Positions 7,508 to 16,803 of a DNA stretch of 64,000 bases are shown here, piece after piece. Position 1 is the first letter of the stretch; the number at the start of each line of letters is the position of its first letter. Both the position numbers and the translations under genes were made by a program. The stretch spans positions 186,001 to 250,000 of the forward strand of contig NZ_JAJCVI010000006.1 in NCBI RefSeq assembly GCF_020567525.1. Direction: 5' to 3'. This DNA comes from Halorubellus salinus (lineage in GTDB: Archaea > Halobacteriota > Halobacteria > Halobacteriales > Natrialbaceae). Under the pieces are notes generated by a model. That model was not told the origin of the DNA. It saw only the letters and a program-made list of their open reading frames with translations, and searched no databases.

Positions 7508-10500
7508 TCAGACCACGACCACGCTGGCCGGCGTGGACGCGTCGACGTGTCCCGTCGGCCGAACCGCCTCGGTCGCGCCACTCGGAGCGCGAACCGCGAG
7601 CGTCCCGTCCCCAGCCAGTCCGCCGAAGTTCGTGAACGGCGGGAAGTCGGGTTGTTCGTTCTCGCAGACGATACCGATGACGCTCAACTGTCGGTCGCCA
7701 GTCTGGTCGAGCGTGATCTCCTCGTCGGTCCCCGCTTCGACGGTGAACGGACCGTAGATACCGGTCGCGGACTTCACGAAGACGTCCACCGCGAACGCCT
7801 CGTCGTTCGTCACCGTGGCCGCGTCGGCGTCACCGGAGAGCGTGGCGTTCGGGAAGTCGTTCCCGACGTCCGATTCCACGTCCCAGCCGCCTTCGGGGCT
7901 CTCGTACTTCGCTTCGCCCTCGCAGACGACCGGCTCCGGGTCGCACTCGACCGTGGCCGTCCCGCTCCCGACCGAGCGACCGTCCCCGGTCTCGGCGCTC
8001 CAGCCGTAGTCGCCGTCGTTCAGGTCGTCGATCGTCACGCTGTCGCCGCTCGTTCCGTTCGCTTCGAGCTCGTACACCGTCCCGTCGAACGTCACGTTCA
8101 CCGACACGTCGTTCGGGTTGATGAACCGGACCTCGCCTTGTTCACCGTCACACTCCTCGACGACCAGCAGGTCCTCGACCGGCTCTGGGTCGGGCGTGCA
8201 GTCCACGCGGAGGTCGCGTTCGATATCGATCCGAGAGTAGCCGTCGTCCGGGCCCCCACCGGGGTAGAGGCGGACGTCGTCTGGCGTCTGCCCGTCTGCG
8301 AGCGGTATCTCGACGGTCCCGGAGAAGTTCCCGTCCGAATCGGTGTCGAACGTCTCGGCGGCAGCACCGCCGCCACCGTCGTAACTGACGCGGATCGTGA
8401 ACTGGTCGTCCGGCATGTTGGACACGTCGACCTCGATCGAGAGCGCGTTCTCGTCCGTCACGCACGTGATCTCCCCGAGCGACCCCGTCGGTTCCCGCAC
8501 GGGCTCGCGGCACGTCACGTCGAGCGGCCCGCTCTCGGTGAGCAGTGGGGCGTCGGTGTCGTCGCCGTCGTAGAGCACGACCCGCGAGACGTTCTTGTCG
8601 TCGGGGTTCGCGAACGGGATGTCGCCGTCGAACTCGCCATCCGTGGTCGCTGCGGTCGCCGTCGTGTTCGTTCCGTCGTCGAACTCCACCAGGATCGTGA
8701 CGTTCTCGTTCTCCGCGTTACTGACGAGCACGCTCACGTCCTCGCACGTCACGTCCCGTATCGAGCCCGCCGGTATCGGATCGGGCTCGGTCGGACAGTC
8801 GCTCTCGTAGCGCACGGACTCGCCGTTCCGGTACACGGTCGCGTTCGCGATCTGCTTCCCATCGTTCGCGCCCGACCCGACATACGTCCACTCCTCGCGG
8901 TCGCTCGGCACGTCCGCGAACGTCTGGTTCGTCCCGTCGGTGAAGTTCAGGACGACCCGCGTCAGATCGTCGTGCTCGGAGACGTAGAACTCCGTGCAGT
9001 CGCCGCGGAACTCCGCAGTCGGCGAGAACGGCACGTTGCACGTCACGTCGATGCGGCCCGTGTCGTTGAGGAGGACGCCGGTGGTCTCGTTCCCGGCGTA
9101 CAACTGGACGCGCGTCACGTTCAGGTCATCGGGATTCTCGAACGGGACCTCGCCCTCGAACGCCCCGTCGACGACGGGCACGCTCCCGTTCGTCGTCGAC
9201 CCGTCCGCGAACCGGACGAGCACGGTGACGTTCTCGGCACTGACGTTGCTCGCGCGCACCGAGACGTTCTCGCACGTCACGTCCACGATCGCGCCGGTCG
9301 GCACCGGCTCGGGTTCGCGGCACTGTACGTCGATGCGACCCGTGTCGTCGAGCAACGCACCGTCGTCGGGGCTGCCAGCGTACAGCCGAACGCGCGTCAC
9401 GTTCAGGTCATCGGGATTCTCGAACGGGACCTCGCCCTCGAACGCCCCGTCGACGACGGCGGCGCTCGCGTTCGTCGTCGACCCGTCACTGAACCGGACC
9501 TGCACCGTCACGTTCGCCGCGTCGACGTCGCTCGCGTCGACGCTCACGTTCTCACAGGTCACGTCAGTGATGGCGCCACTGGGCGCCGGTTCGGGCCCCC
9601 GGCACTGCACGAATATCCGCCCGGTGTCGTCCAGGAGCCTGCCGTCGGTCCCGTTGCCCGCGTAGAGCCGGACGCGCGTGATGTTCTGCTCGTCGACGTT
9701 CCTGATGGGGACCTCGTCGCCGTACTGTCCACCGTCGGCCGTGCCCATCACCCGCGTCTCGTTGGATCCGTCCTCGTACTGTACGAGGAGCGTGAACTCC
9801 TCTCGCGAGACGTTCTCAGTGTACACCGTTATCTCGTCGCAGAACAACTCGGCGATGCGGCCGGTCCCCTGCTCGGCGGGTTCGCGACACGTCACGTCGA
9901 TACGGCCCGTGTCGTCCAGGAGGTTCTCGGCTCGCGGGTCGCCAGCGTACAAGCGGACGCGCGTGAGGTTCCTATCGTCGGGGTTGTCGATCGGAATCTC
10001 GCCGTCGAACTCGCCGTCGTCCAGTTCGACGGTCCCGCCCGTGGTCGTCCCGCCCACGTACGTCGCGATCACGGTCAGGTTGTCTGCGTCGACGTTGCTC
10101 GCCTGGACCCTCGCGGAGTCACAGGACACTTCGAGAATCGACCCAGCCGGTTCCGGTTCCGGTTCGCGACACGTCACGTCGATACGGCCCGTGTCGTCGA
10201 GTATCTCACCGGAGGTGCCACTGCCGGCCAGCAACCGGACGCGCGTGACGTTCTTGTCCTCCGGGTTCTCGAACTCCACCAGGCCGTCGAACTCGCCGTC
10301 GTCCAGGTCGGCGGACGCGGTCGTCGTCGACCCGTCCTCGAACCCCACCTGCACCGTCACCTCGTCAGCGTCCACGTTGCTCGCGAGCACCGAGACGTTG
10401 TCGCAGGCGACGTTGCGGATGCTCCCAGCGGGTTCGGGTTCGGGTTCGCGACATTGCACGTCGATGCGGCCCGTGTCGTCCAGTCTCTCTCCGGAGGTTT

Positions 10501-13500
10501 CGCTGCCGGCGAACAACCGGACGCGCGTCACGTTCCGATCCCTGGGGTTCTCGAACGAGACAATGCCGTCGAACTCGCCGTCGTCCAGTTCCGCACTCGC
10601 CGTCGTCGTCGACCCGTCCTCGAACCGCACCTCGATCGTCACCTCGTCAGCGTCCACGTTACTCGCCAACACGGAAACGCCGTCGCAGTCCACTTCCCGG
10701 ATCGAACCAGCGGGCTCGGGTTCGGGCTCGCGACACTGCACGTCGATGCGCCCGGTATCGTCCAGTCTCTCTCCGGACGTGCCACTGCCGGCCAGCAACC
10801 GGACGCGCGTGACGTTCTCGTCGTCCGGATTGTCGAACGCGATTTCGCCGTCGAACTCGCCGCCTTCCAGGTCGCCGGATGCGGTCGTCGTCGACCCGTC
10901 CTCGAACCGCACCTGCACCGTCACCTCGTCGGCGTCGACGTTGCTCGCCAGGACCGATACCGCGTCACAGTCCACGTCGCGGATGCTGCCAGCGGGCTCT
11001 GGCTCGGGTTCCGGTTCGGGCTCGCGACACGTGACGTCCAGGCGCGTGACGCGGTCGAGTTCCTCGCCGTCCGACCCACGGCCGGCGAACAGGAACACGG
11101 CGGAGACGTTCTTGTCCCGGGGGTTCGCGAACCGGACGTCGCCGCTGAACTCGCCGTCGGCGCCGACGCCGACGATGCGACGCGTCGACGACCCGTCGTC
11201 GAACCGCACGATGACCGTCACCTGGCGCTCGACGACGTCCGAGACGCTGAGCGACACGTCGTCGCACGTGACGTCGCGGATGACGCCCGACGGCTCGGGC
11301 GCGGGTTCGCGACACACGACCTCGAGGTTCGACACGCGGTCGAGTTCCTCGCCGTCCACGCCCGCGCCGGCGAACAACCGCACGCCCGTCACGGTCTTCC
11401 CGCGACGGTTGTCGAACGCGACGTCGCCGCGGAAGTCGCCGTCGGCGTCCGTCTCCACGACCTCGCGCGTCGTCGACCCGTCGGCGAACCGCACCTGCAC
11501 CGTCACCTCCTGCTCGGCGACGTCCCGCACCGCGATGGAGACGTCCTCGCAGTCCACGTCGCGGATGCTGCCCTTCGGCTCCGGCTCGGGCCTCGGGCAG
11601 TCCTCGACCCGCACCGTGTCGCTGGACTCGCCGTTGCTCGCGAGAACCGCCTCGCCACCGCGCTTGGTCTCCACGCGAACGGTGTACTCGCCAGGCGGGA
11701 CGTCCGTGAACGTGCCGTGTTCGCCGGGCGCGAGCGTGAACGGCCCGCGCTCGGTGCCGCCCTCGGGCGTGACGTAGAACCGAACCTTCTGTTCGTTCGA
11801 CGACGGGTTCTTCAGGGTGAGTTCCTCGCAGTCACGGCTCTCTGCGCGCACGACCGGCGGTTCCGCGGGCTCGGTGGTCGTCGGCGTCGTCGTGGTCGTC
11901 GGTTCGGGTTCCGGCTCGGGGGCGACGCACTGGCCGTCGAAGAGGTACGCGGCGCCGGAGTCGTTCCCGTTCGCATCGACGAACGGCGCGCCGACGAGGA
12001 CGTCCGCGGTACGGTCGTCGGTGGCGTTCCCGAGGTCCGTGACCGTCCACCCGACCTGGTCGTCCTCGCCCGCACCGCGGATGGCCGCCTGCGAGTCCGA
12101 GAGGTTCCGGGCGCCGTCGAGGCTCTCGTCCCCGGCGACGATGTACGCGGTGCCGGCGTTCTCGATGACCGACGCGTTCCCGAGAGCGTCGGCCTCGGAC
12201 TCGTTCCACAGCGTCTCCACCGCGACGTCGTGCCCGGGGGCGCCGACGAGGACGTCCGCGTACGCGTCGCACGTCACGTCACCCGATCCAGCGGCGGACA
12301 CTGCCCAGCCCGCGCGGTCGCCCTCGGCTTCGCCGTAGAGCACGAGCGCGGATGCGTTCAACGCGATCGTTCCCTCGACGTCTGGGCCGCCGGTGACGAC
12401 GTACGCGACGCCGGCCTGGTTTCCGTTCGTGTCGTTGAACGGTGCGCCGACGACGACGTCGTCGTACCCGTCGTCGTCGACGTCGCCCGCGTTCGACACC
12501 GCGTACCCGGCGCCGTCGCGGAACGACGCGCCGACGAGTTTCACGTCGGCGGTCGCGAGGGACTGCTCGTCGTCGAACGTCCCGTTCGACGAGAGCAGGT
12601 ACGCGGCGCCCGCGTTCTCGTCCGTGGAGTCGTTCCGGTACGCGCCGACGAGGACATCGTGCGCGCCGTCGCCGTCGAAGTCACCCGCGGTGGACACGGC
12701 GTGGCCGGCCTGATCGCGTGCCCCTTCGCCGAAGAACGTCGTCGCGTCGCCGAGCGACGCGGTCCCTGATTCGACGGCCGTCACGAGGTACGCGGCGCCA
12801 GCGTTCGTGCCGGCGGTGTCGTTCCGCGGTGCGCCGACGAGCACGCGATCGGGCTCATCGTCGGTGTGGTTCCCGACGCCCGCGACCGCTGCGCCGGCGT
12901 GGTCGTTGGCGCCTTCGCCGAGGAGTTTCGTGCTCGCGTTCGCGAGGCTGACGTTCGCGGGCGCGCGGTCGTCGCTCGCGTTCGCCGCGAAGTCGACGCC
13001 TGCGGCGAGGACGTACACCGCACCGGCACTGACTGCGGCGTCGTTGTCGCCGGGGGCGCCGACGACGAGTTCCGTGACGCTGTCACCGTCGACGTCAGCG
13101 CCCGCGATCGATTCACCAGCCTTCGCGAACGACTGGTTCCCGTACACGGTGACGTTCGCTTGCGACGCGTTCAGGTCGGACTCGTTCACGGGGCCGTAGA
13201 ACACGTAGACGGCGCCGGCGTCGATGCCGCCGGTGTCGTTCTCGGGTGCGCCGACCGCGACGTCGGCGACGCCGTCACCGTTCAGGTCTCCGACGTTCGC
13301 GAGCGCGGCCCCGAACGTGTCGTTCGTCGCCTCGCCGCGGAACGTCGTGTTCGCGTCCGTGACGTCGAGGCGGCCCTCGAGGACGCTCTCGTCCTGTTTG
13401 CTGGCGACACTCCGGTCGCCGTCGATACCTGCCTGGTTGGAGTCCTCGGGCGCGTCCGTGGTCGCGAGCGCAAGTGGGCCGACGCCCAGGGTCATCGCGC

Positions 13501-13591
13501 TCGCGACGACGAGACAGACGACGGCGACGGCGGCCCACTCGCGTCCGAGTGAGCGTCGTCGCGTGGCGGACGAAGGATCGGGTGGCGTCAT
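7508..13591 (-). CDS. Giant secreted FG-GAP propeller protein with 11 tandem Cys-modules
   Basis: A 2027-residue exported protein. The N-terminus has a Tat-like TRRRSLG before a hydrophobic stretch (about residues 18-42). Residues about 60-553 hold seven FG-GAP/integrin-alpha-type repeats, each ending like DVLVGAPxND..GAAYL with Asp-rich DxDGDG calcium loops; seven blades would close one beta-propeller. A PEPEPEPTTTTTPTTTEP linker follows (about 555-572), then one domain to about 673. Next come eleven ~94-residue modules (about 674-1807), each of the form GSIRDVxCxxVSV...VRFxDGSTT...FENPDDxNVTRVRLYAG...LDDTGRIDVxC plus a REPEPEP linker. A degenerate unit lies between modules 9 and 10. About 220 C-terminal residues contain two further small beta-type domains. 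No sortase tail or C-terminal membrane anchor is seen. It probably acts as a cell-surface or released adhesin-like protein. The function is not known. Confidence 0.9.
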   Translation of the reverse strand: MTPPDPSSATRRRSLGREWAAVAVVCLVVASAMTLGVGPLALATTDAPEDSNQAGIDGDRSVASKQDESVLEGRLDVTDANTTFRGEATNDTFGAALANVGDLNGDGVADVAVGAPENDTGGIDAGAVYVFYGPVNESDLNASQANVTVYGNQSFAKAGESIAGADVDGDSVTELVVGAPGDNDAAVSAGAVYVLAAGVDFAANASDDRAPANVSLANASTKLLGEGANDHAGAAVAGVGNHTDDEPDRVLVGAPRNDTAGTNAGAAYLVTAVESGTASLGDATTFFGEGARDQAGHAVSTAGDFDGDGAHDVLVGAYRNDSTDENAGAAYLLSSNGTFDDEQSLATADVKLVGASFRDGAGYAVSNAGDVDDDGYDDVVVGAPFNDTNGNQAGVAYVVTGGPDVEGTIALNASALVLYGEAEGDRAGWAVSAAGSGDVTCDAYADVLVGAPGHDVAVETLWNESEADALGNASVIENAGTAYIVAGDESLDGARNLSDSQAAIRGAGEDDQVGWTVTDLGNATDDRTADVLVGAPFVDANGNDSGAAYLFDGQCVAPEPEPEPTTTTTPTTTEPAEPPVVRAESRDCEELTLKNPSSNEQKVRFYVTPEGGTERGPFTLAPGEHGTFTDVPPGEYTVRVETKRGGEAVLASNGESSDTVRVEDCPRPEPEPKGSIRDVDCEDVSIAVRDVAEQEVTVQVRFADGSTTREVVETDADGDFRGDVAFDNRRGKTVTGVRLFAGAGVDGEELDRVSNLEVVCREPAPEPSGVIRDVTCDDVSLSVSDVVERQVTVIVRFDDGSSTRRIVGVGADGEFSGDVRFANPRDKNVSAVFLFAGRGSDGEELDRVTRLDVTCREPEPEPEPEPAGSIRDVDCDAVSVLASNVDADEVTVQVRFEDGSTTTASGDLEGGEFDGEIAFDNPDDENVTRVRLLAGSGTSGERLDDTGRIDVQCREPEPEPAGSIREVDCDGVSVLASNVDADEVTIEVRFEDGSTTTASAELDDGEFDGIVSFENPRDRNVTRVRLFAGSETSGERLDDTGRIDVQCREPEPEPAGSIRNVACDNVSVLASNVDADEVTVQVGFEDGSTTTASADLDDGEFDGLVEFENPEDKNVTRVRLLAGSGTSGEILDDTGRIDVTCREPEPEPAGSILEVSCDSARVQASNVDADNLTVIATYVGGTTTGGTVELDDGEFDGEIPIDNPDDRNLTRVRLYAGDPRAENLLDDTGRIDVTCREPAEQGTGRIAELFCDEITVYTENVSREEFTLLVQYEDGSNETRVMGTADGGQYGDEVPIRNVDEQNITRVRLYAGNGTDGRLLDDTGRIFVQCRGPEPAPSGAITDVTCENVSVDASDVDAANVTVQVRFSDGSTTNASAAVVDGAFEGEVPFENPDDLNVTRVRLYAGSPDDGALLDDTGRIDVQCREPEPVPTGAIVDVTCENVSVRASNVSAENVTVLVRFADGSTTNGSVPVVDGAFEGEVPFENPDDLNVTRVQLYAGNETTGVLLNDTGRIDVTCNVPFSPTAEFRGDCTEFYVSEHDDLTRVVLNFTDGTNQTFADVPSDREEWTYVGSGANDGKQIANATVYRNGESVRYESDCPTEPDPIPAGSIRDVTCEDVSVLVSNAENENVTILVEFDDGTNTTATAATTDGEFDGDIPFANPDDKNVSRVVLYDGDDTDAPLLTESGPLDVTCREPVREPTGSLGEITCVTDENALSIEVDVSNMPDDQFTIRVSYDGGGGAAAETFDTDSDGNFSGTVEIPLADGQTPDDVRLYPGGGPDDGYSRIDIERDLRVDCTPDPEPVEDLLVVEECDGEQGEVRFINPNDVSVNVTFDGTVYELEANGTSGDSVTIDDLNDGDYGWSAETGDGRSVGSGTATVECDPEPVVCEGEAKYESPEGGWDVESDVGNDFPNATLSGDADAATVTNDEAFAVDVFVKSATGIYGPFTVEAGTDEEITLDQTGDRQLSVIGIVCENEQPDFPPFTNFGGLAGDGTLAVRAPSGATEAVRPTGHVDASTPASVVVV
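8171..11572 (-). repeat. Eleven ~94-aa coding modules (about 280-nt tandem repeat)
   Basis: The DNA encoding residues about 674-1807 of the giant protein is an array of about eleven in-frame units of roughly 280 nt. Units 3, 4 and 5 (about 10140-11000) are the most alike, sharing SVLASNVDADEVT and GRIDVQCREPEPEPA nearly word for word. The outer units have diverged. This pattern fits recent duplication inside the array. Confidence 0.85.
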
Positions 13592-14068
13592 CGTTCAGAG
13601 AACCGTGACCACGAACGGCCTTTGTTATATGATGACCTGGCACAGGTAAGCCGGGTGGAGCAGCGAGTCGCCCGCGCTTACGTCCAACGCACCACGACCG
13701 CGACCAGAGACGCGAGCGGAACGTCGACGGCGCATCACTCCGCGAGAAATCACGGCGTACGACGAACAACGCGACCTTACGGAGCGAACACGCGACCAAC
13801 GCACCGCGAAGCGACGGTCCCGCTGCTCGCGGACGGGCCCCGGTCTCGAACCCGGAGACAGCGCACCGGTCCGCGTCCCACGCACCGCGACACCCGGCCA
13901 AGTACCGACCAGCGACTACCCGCTTCCAAACCCACCCTCAGCGTAAGCACCCACTCACCACCACGATACGTCGTCGACATCGACCAGGAACCGACCACGG
14001 ACCCGACCGACACGACGTCCACGTCGAACGGGCGACGGCGAGCGCGGGAGCCGGGAGACGAGACCCGG
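13592..14068. other. Intergenic region, no convincing gene; promoter of the giant gene
   Basis: These 477 nt lie between two minus-strand genes. A TATA-like TTATAT (13625-13630) is about 35 nt upstream of the giant gene's ATG and is its likely promoter. Open frames crossing the rest lack any family signature and are rich in Arg/Thr/Pro, as expected from non-coding GC-rich DNA. Confidence 0.6.
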
Positions 14069-14722
14069 TCAGTCGAGGACGCCCGCGACGAGCGCGGCCT
14101 CCGCGCGCCGGAGGAGCTCGTTCGCGGTCGACGGCGCACACCCGAGCGTCTCGCCGATCTCCTCGTAGCTCGCCGCGCGCGGCGTCTCGTAGAACCCGAG
14201 GTCGAACGCGGCCCGCAAGGCCTCGCGCTGGCGGCTCGTGAGTCGTGCGAGCGCAGAGTCCCGGTCCGGTTCGAACTCGCCCGTCCACTCGACGTCCACG
14301 GGGAGTTCCTCGCCGACGTCCGCGAACGCCCCCTGGAGGGCATCGCCGGACCCGACGACCGTGACGGTGACGCCGTCCGGGTCGAACGAGAACGGCTGCT
14401 GGAGCAAGAGTGCGTGCTCGTCGACGAGCGCCAGGAGCGCCGACAGCGACGGGCGTTCCTCGACGTGTACGAACGCCGCGAACGTCCCGGTCGCACTCTC
14501 GACGACGTCGTACTCGATGACCTCCTCGTGGGACGCGAGCACCGCCTCGATGGCCTCCCGGCCGTCCGCGCGCAACCGGTAGAGGAGGAGGTACGTCCCG
14601 TCGTCCAGCCACTCGAGGTTCGACAGGTCCTCGCGGGTCACGTCCACGGCGCGAGCGAGCGCCCGGTCGACGCCCGGGAACGCCCCCTCCTCCGGCCTGA
14701 GCCTGAGTCCCACCGCCTTCAT
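14069..14722 (-). CDS. Bat-type helix-turn-helix transcriptional regulator
   Basis: A 217-residue haloarchaeal regulator. The N-terminal ~150 residues form an alpha/beta sensor-like region. The C-terminal ~60 residues are the bacterio-opsin-activator HTH: LTSRQREALRAAFDLGFYET, then AASYEEIGETLGCAPSTANELLRRAEAALV. The family usually acts as a DNA-binding regulator of unknown signal. The ATG at 14722 is chosen because GAGAGGAG stands 6 nt before it; an in-frame ATG nine codons upstream has no such site. Its target is unknown. Confidence 0.88.
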   Translation of the reverse strand: MKAVGLRLRPEEGAFPGVDRALARAVDVTREDLSNLEWLDDGTYLLLYRLRADGREAIEAVLASHEEVIEYDVVESATGTFAAFVHVEERPSLSALLALVDEHALLLQQPFSFDPDGVTVTVVGSGDALQGAFADVGEELPVDVEWTGEFEPDRDSALARLTSRQREALRAAFDLGFYETPRAASYEEIGETLGCAPSTANELLRRAEAALVAGVLD

Positions 14723-14810
14723 GCCCACTCCTCTCGCCGGCACCGGCATAATCCCTCGCCTCCGGGGGCCAGCCCGTCGAAGCCAGTTCCTAGGCGCCCA
14801 CCTGGCGGGG

Positions 14811-15242
14811 TCAGTGCGCGAACTCGGTGTCGACCGCCGCCGCGTTCTCCGTCATCACGATGGCGGCCTCGGAGTACTGGAGGACCTTCTGCATGTCGCC
14901 GTCGAGGTCGAACTTCCCGGACATCAGGCCGTCGATGGCGCCGAGCTCGCCGTGCACGAGCGCCTTCCAGTCCGCGTAGTCGCCGCGGTACGCGAACCCC
15001 CACTCGACGGCGTCCTCGCCCGCGACCCGCTCCGCGGCCGTGCACTCGCCGTCCTCGAGGTCGACGTAGAGGTAGACGTCCTCGCCGTCGTACTCGCCGT
15101 CCGGGCGGATGTGGAAGAGGAACGACCCGTCGAACCCCTCGCCCCACCCGCTGCCGGCGTCGCTGTACGCGTCGCTCGCGTTCAGTTCGTCCTGCCACGC
15201 CTGGATCCACTCGTCGGCCTCGTCGGGGAGCGTTATCGCCAT
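14811..15242 (-). CDS. SCP2-like (sterol carrier protein 2 fold) lipid-binding protein
   Basis: A 143-residue cytosolic protein. The segment DWKALVHGELGAIDGLMSGKFDLDGDMQKVLQYSEAA matches the C-terminal part of the SCP2 domain, where G-x-F-x-L-x-G-D is typical. The N-terminal half DEADEWIQAWQDELNASDAY is acidic helix. Such proteins in archaea are thought to bind hydrophobic ligands, possibly acyl-CoA or isoprenoid lipids, but the ligand is unproven. Spacing of 88 nt to the downstream HTH gene allows co-transcription. Confidence 0.82.
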   Translation of the reverse strand: MAITLPDEADEWIQAWQDELNASDAYSDAGSGWGEGFDGSFLFHIRPDGEYDGEDVYLYVDLEDGECTAAERVAGEDAVEWGFAYRGDYADWKALVHGELGAIDGLMSGKFDLDGDMQKVLQYSEAAIVMTENAAAVDTEFAH

Positions 15243-15409
15243 ACCCGGCCATCGTCGGCCGCGAGCGTCGTCGTTTCCCCGAACGCCGACGCCTCTTCAA
15301 GTGCGTCTGGACAGCCCACCGCCGGCGAGGCTGCGGACGCGACGGTCCGTTCTCGGGAACCGGAAACACGCGACCCGTTCTTGTACCTCCCGGTCGTAGG
15401 GCCGTGTAG

Positions 15410-15628
15410 ATGCAAAGGCAGCGCTACATGTTCGGTATCGTCCTCGGCGCGCTCGTCGGCGTGTTCGGGACCGGCGTCCCCGTTCGCACGGTCGCCGGCG
15501 TCCCCGTCCACGGCGCCATCGCGTTCGTGAGTGCCGTCATCACCATCGCGAGCGCGGTCGGGCTCCTCGTCGCACAGTACCGGCACGTGAAGGCGTCGGA
15601 GTCGGCGGAGTCGGCGTCGTCGCCCTAG
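15410..15628 (+). CDS. Small two-helix membrane protein, unknown
   Basis: A 72-residue protein, MQRQRYMFGIVLGALVGVFG at the start, with two hydrophobic segments (about 8-24 and 33-55) and a short Ser/Ala/Glu tail. I do not recognise a family. The start ATG follows GTGTAG closely, so the transcript may be leaderless. Its stop codon TAG (15626-15628) shares the palindrome CTAG with the stop codon of the convergent alcohol dehydrogenase gene. Confidence 0.65.
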   Translation: MQRQRYMFGIVLGALVGVFGTGVPVRTVAGVPVHGAIAFVSAVITIASAVGLLVAQYRHVKASESAESASSP

Positions 15629-16692
15629 AACTCGGTGCAGACGGGGATGCCGACGGTGTCGTAGTCGCCGAGGTTCTCGATGACCCCCGGGACGTCGTCG
15701 AGGCTCACGGTCTCGCCGACGATGCGGCCCGGGTCGAGCTTCCCGGTGTCCATCATCCGGAATATCTCGTCGTACTCGACCTGCGGGCACCCGTAGGAGC
15801 CGTAGAACTCGCGTTCGTCCGTCACCATCGTGTCCACGGGGAGGCTCACCTCGCCGCCCTCCTCGCTCGTCGTCATCCCGATCTGGAGGTGCTGGCCGGT
15901 CTTCCCGAGGCTGTTCACGGAGTTCTGCACGGTGTCCGCGATGCCGAGCGCGTCCACGGAGACGTCGACGCCGCGGGAGTTCTCCGTGTGCTTCTTCACC
16001 GCCTGCGGGACGTCCTCGACGGCGGTGACGTCCACGGTCCGGTCGGCGCCGAGGTCGAGCGCGCGGTCGAGCTTCGTCTCGTCGAGGTCCACGGCGATGA
16101 CGTTCGCGCCGAGCGCGTCCGCGACGTGCACGGCCGAGAGGCCGACGCCGCCGCAGCCGTGGACGGCGACCCAGTCGCCGGCGGTGACGTCCACGCGGTG
16201 GACGAGGCCGTGGAACGCGGTCGCGAACCGACAGCCGAGGCCGGCGACCGCGGTCGGGTCGGCGTCGTCGGGGAGGACGACGACGTTCTGGTCGGCCTCG
16301 CGGACGCTGTAGTACTCCGCGAACGCGCCCTTCTGGATGGGGATGAACCCCATCGGAACGGAGCGCTCGCAGACGTTCGACCGCCCGCTCCGGCAGTGGT
16401 GACAGCGCCCGCAGCCGAGGTTGAACGGGTTCGTGACCAGGTCACCCTCGCTGACGGTCTGGACCTGGTCGCCGACCTCGACGACCCGGCCGCAGGGCTC
16501 GTGGCCGAATATCAGGCCGGGCGTCGGCACGACGCCGATCCAGTCCCAGTCGCCGCGCCAGGCGTGCCAGTCGCTCCGACAGATACCGCAGGCTTCCGTC
16601 TCGACGACGACGCCGTGCTCGGGACAGTCCGGTTCGTCGACCTCCTCGACCTCGAGGGGCTCCTCGACCCCCTGGAAGACGGCTGCTCGCAT
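15625..16692 (-). CDS. Zinc-dependent alcohol dehydrogenase (MDR family)
   Basis: A 355-residue medium-chain dehydrogenase. Catalytic zinc ligands are the Cys of CGICRSDWHAW, the His-Glu of FGHEPCGRVVEVG and a later Cys. The structural zinc lobe is CGRCHHCRSGRSNVC with four Cys. The Rossmann motif is HGCGGVGLSAV, and IAVDLDETKL carries the Asp that favours NAD+ over NADP+. It oxidises an alcohol or polyol; the substrate is not determined. The ATG at 16692 sits 27 nt from a TATA-like box. An upstream in-frame extension has no family similarity and is rejected. It is next to aldehyde dehydrogenase and dehydratase genes, which suggests a shared oxidation pathway. Confidence 0.93.
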   Translation of the reverse strand: MRAAVFQGVEEPLEVEEVDEPDCPEHGVVVETEACGICRSDWHAWRGDWDWIGVVPTPGLIFGHEPCGRVVEVGDQVQTVSEGDLVTNPFNLGCGRCHHCRSGRSNVCERSVPMGFIPIQKGAFAEYYSVREADQNVVVLPDDADPTAVAGLGCRFATAFHGLVHRVDVTAGDWVAVHGCGGVGLSAVHVADALGANVIAVDLDETKLDRALDLGADRTVDVTAVEDVPQAVKKHTENSRGVDVSVDALGIADTVQNSVNSLGKTGQHLQIGMTTSEEGGEVSLPVDTMVTDEREFYGSYGCPQVEYDEIFRMMDTGKLDPGRIVGETVSLDDVPGVIENLGDYDTVGIPVCTEF

Positions 16693-16717
16693 ACGCGAAC
16701 GCAGCACGCCCCAGCCC

Positions 16718-16724
16718 ATAAATC
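16718..16724 (-). promoter_or_regulatory. TATA box of the alcohol dehydrogenase gene
   Basis: The minus strand reads AAAGATTTATGGG here, with the TTTAT core centred about 28 nt before the ATG at 16692. This is the spacing of a leaderless haloarchaeal transcript. The flank (16721-16755) is notably AT-rich for this genome. Confidence 0.65.
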
Positions 16725-16803
16725 TTTCATAGAAAATAATGAGAAATAAGGCTGGTGCTGCGGCTGATCGACCCACGAACCGGACAGCACTCCGACAGTC
16801 GAT

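Noticed and set aside
6971-12769. A 1932-codon open frame on the plus strand opposite the giant protein
   Set aside because: It is an echo of the repetitive GC-rich gene on the other strand; it lacks family motifs and a promoter, while the minus-strand frame has a signal, propeller repeats and modules.
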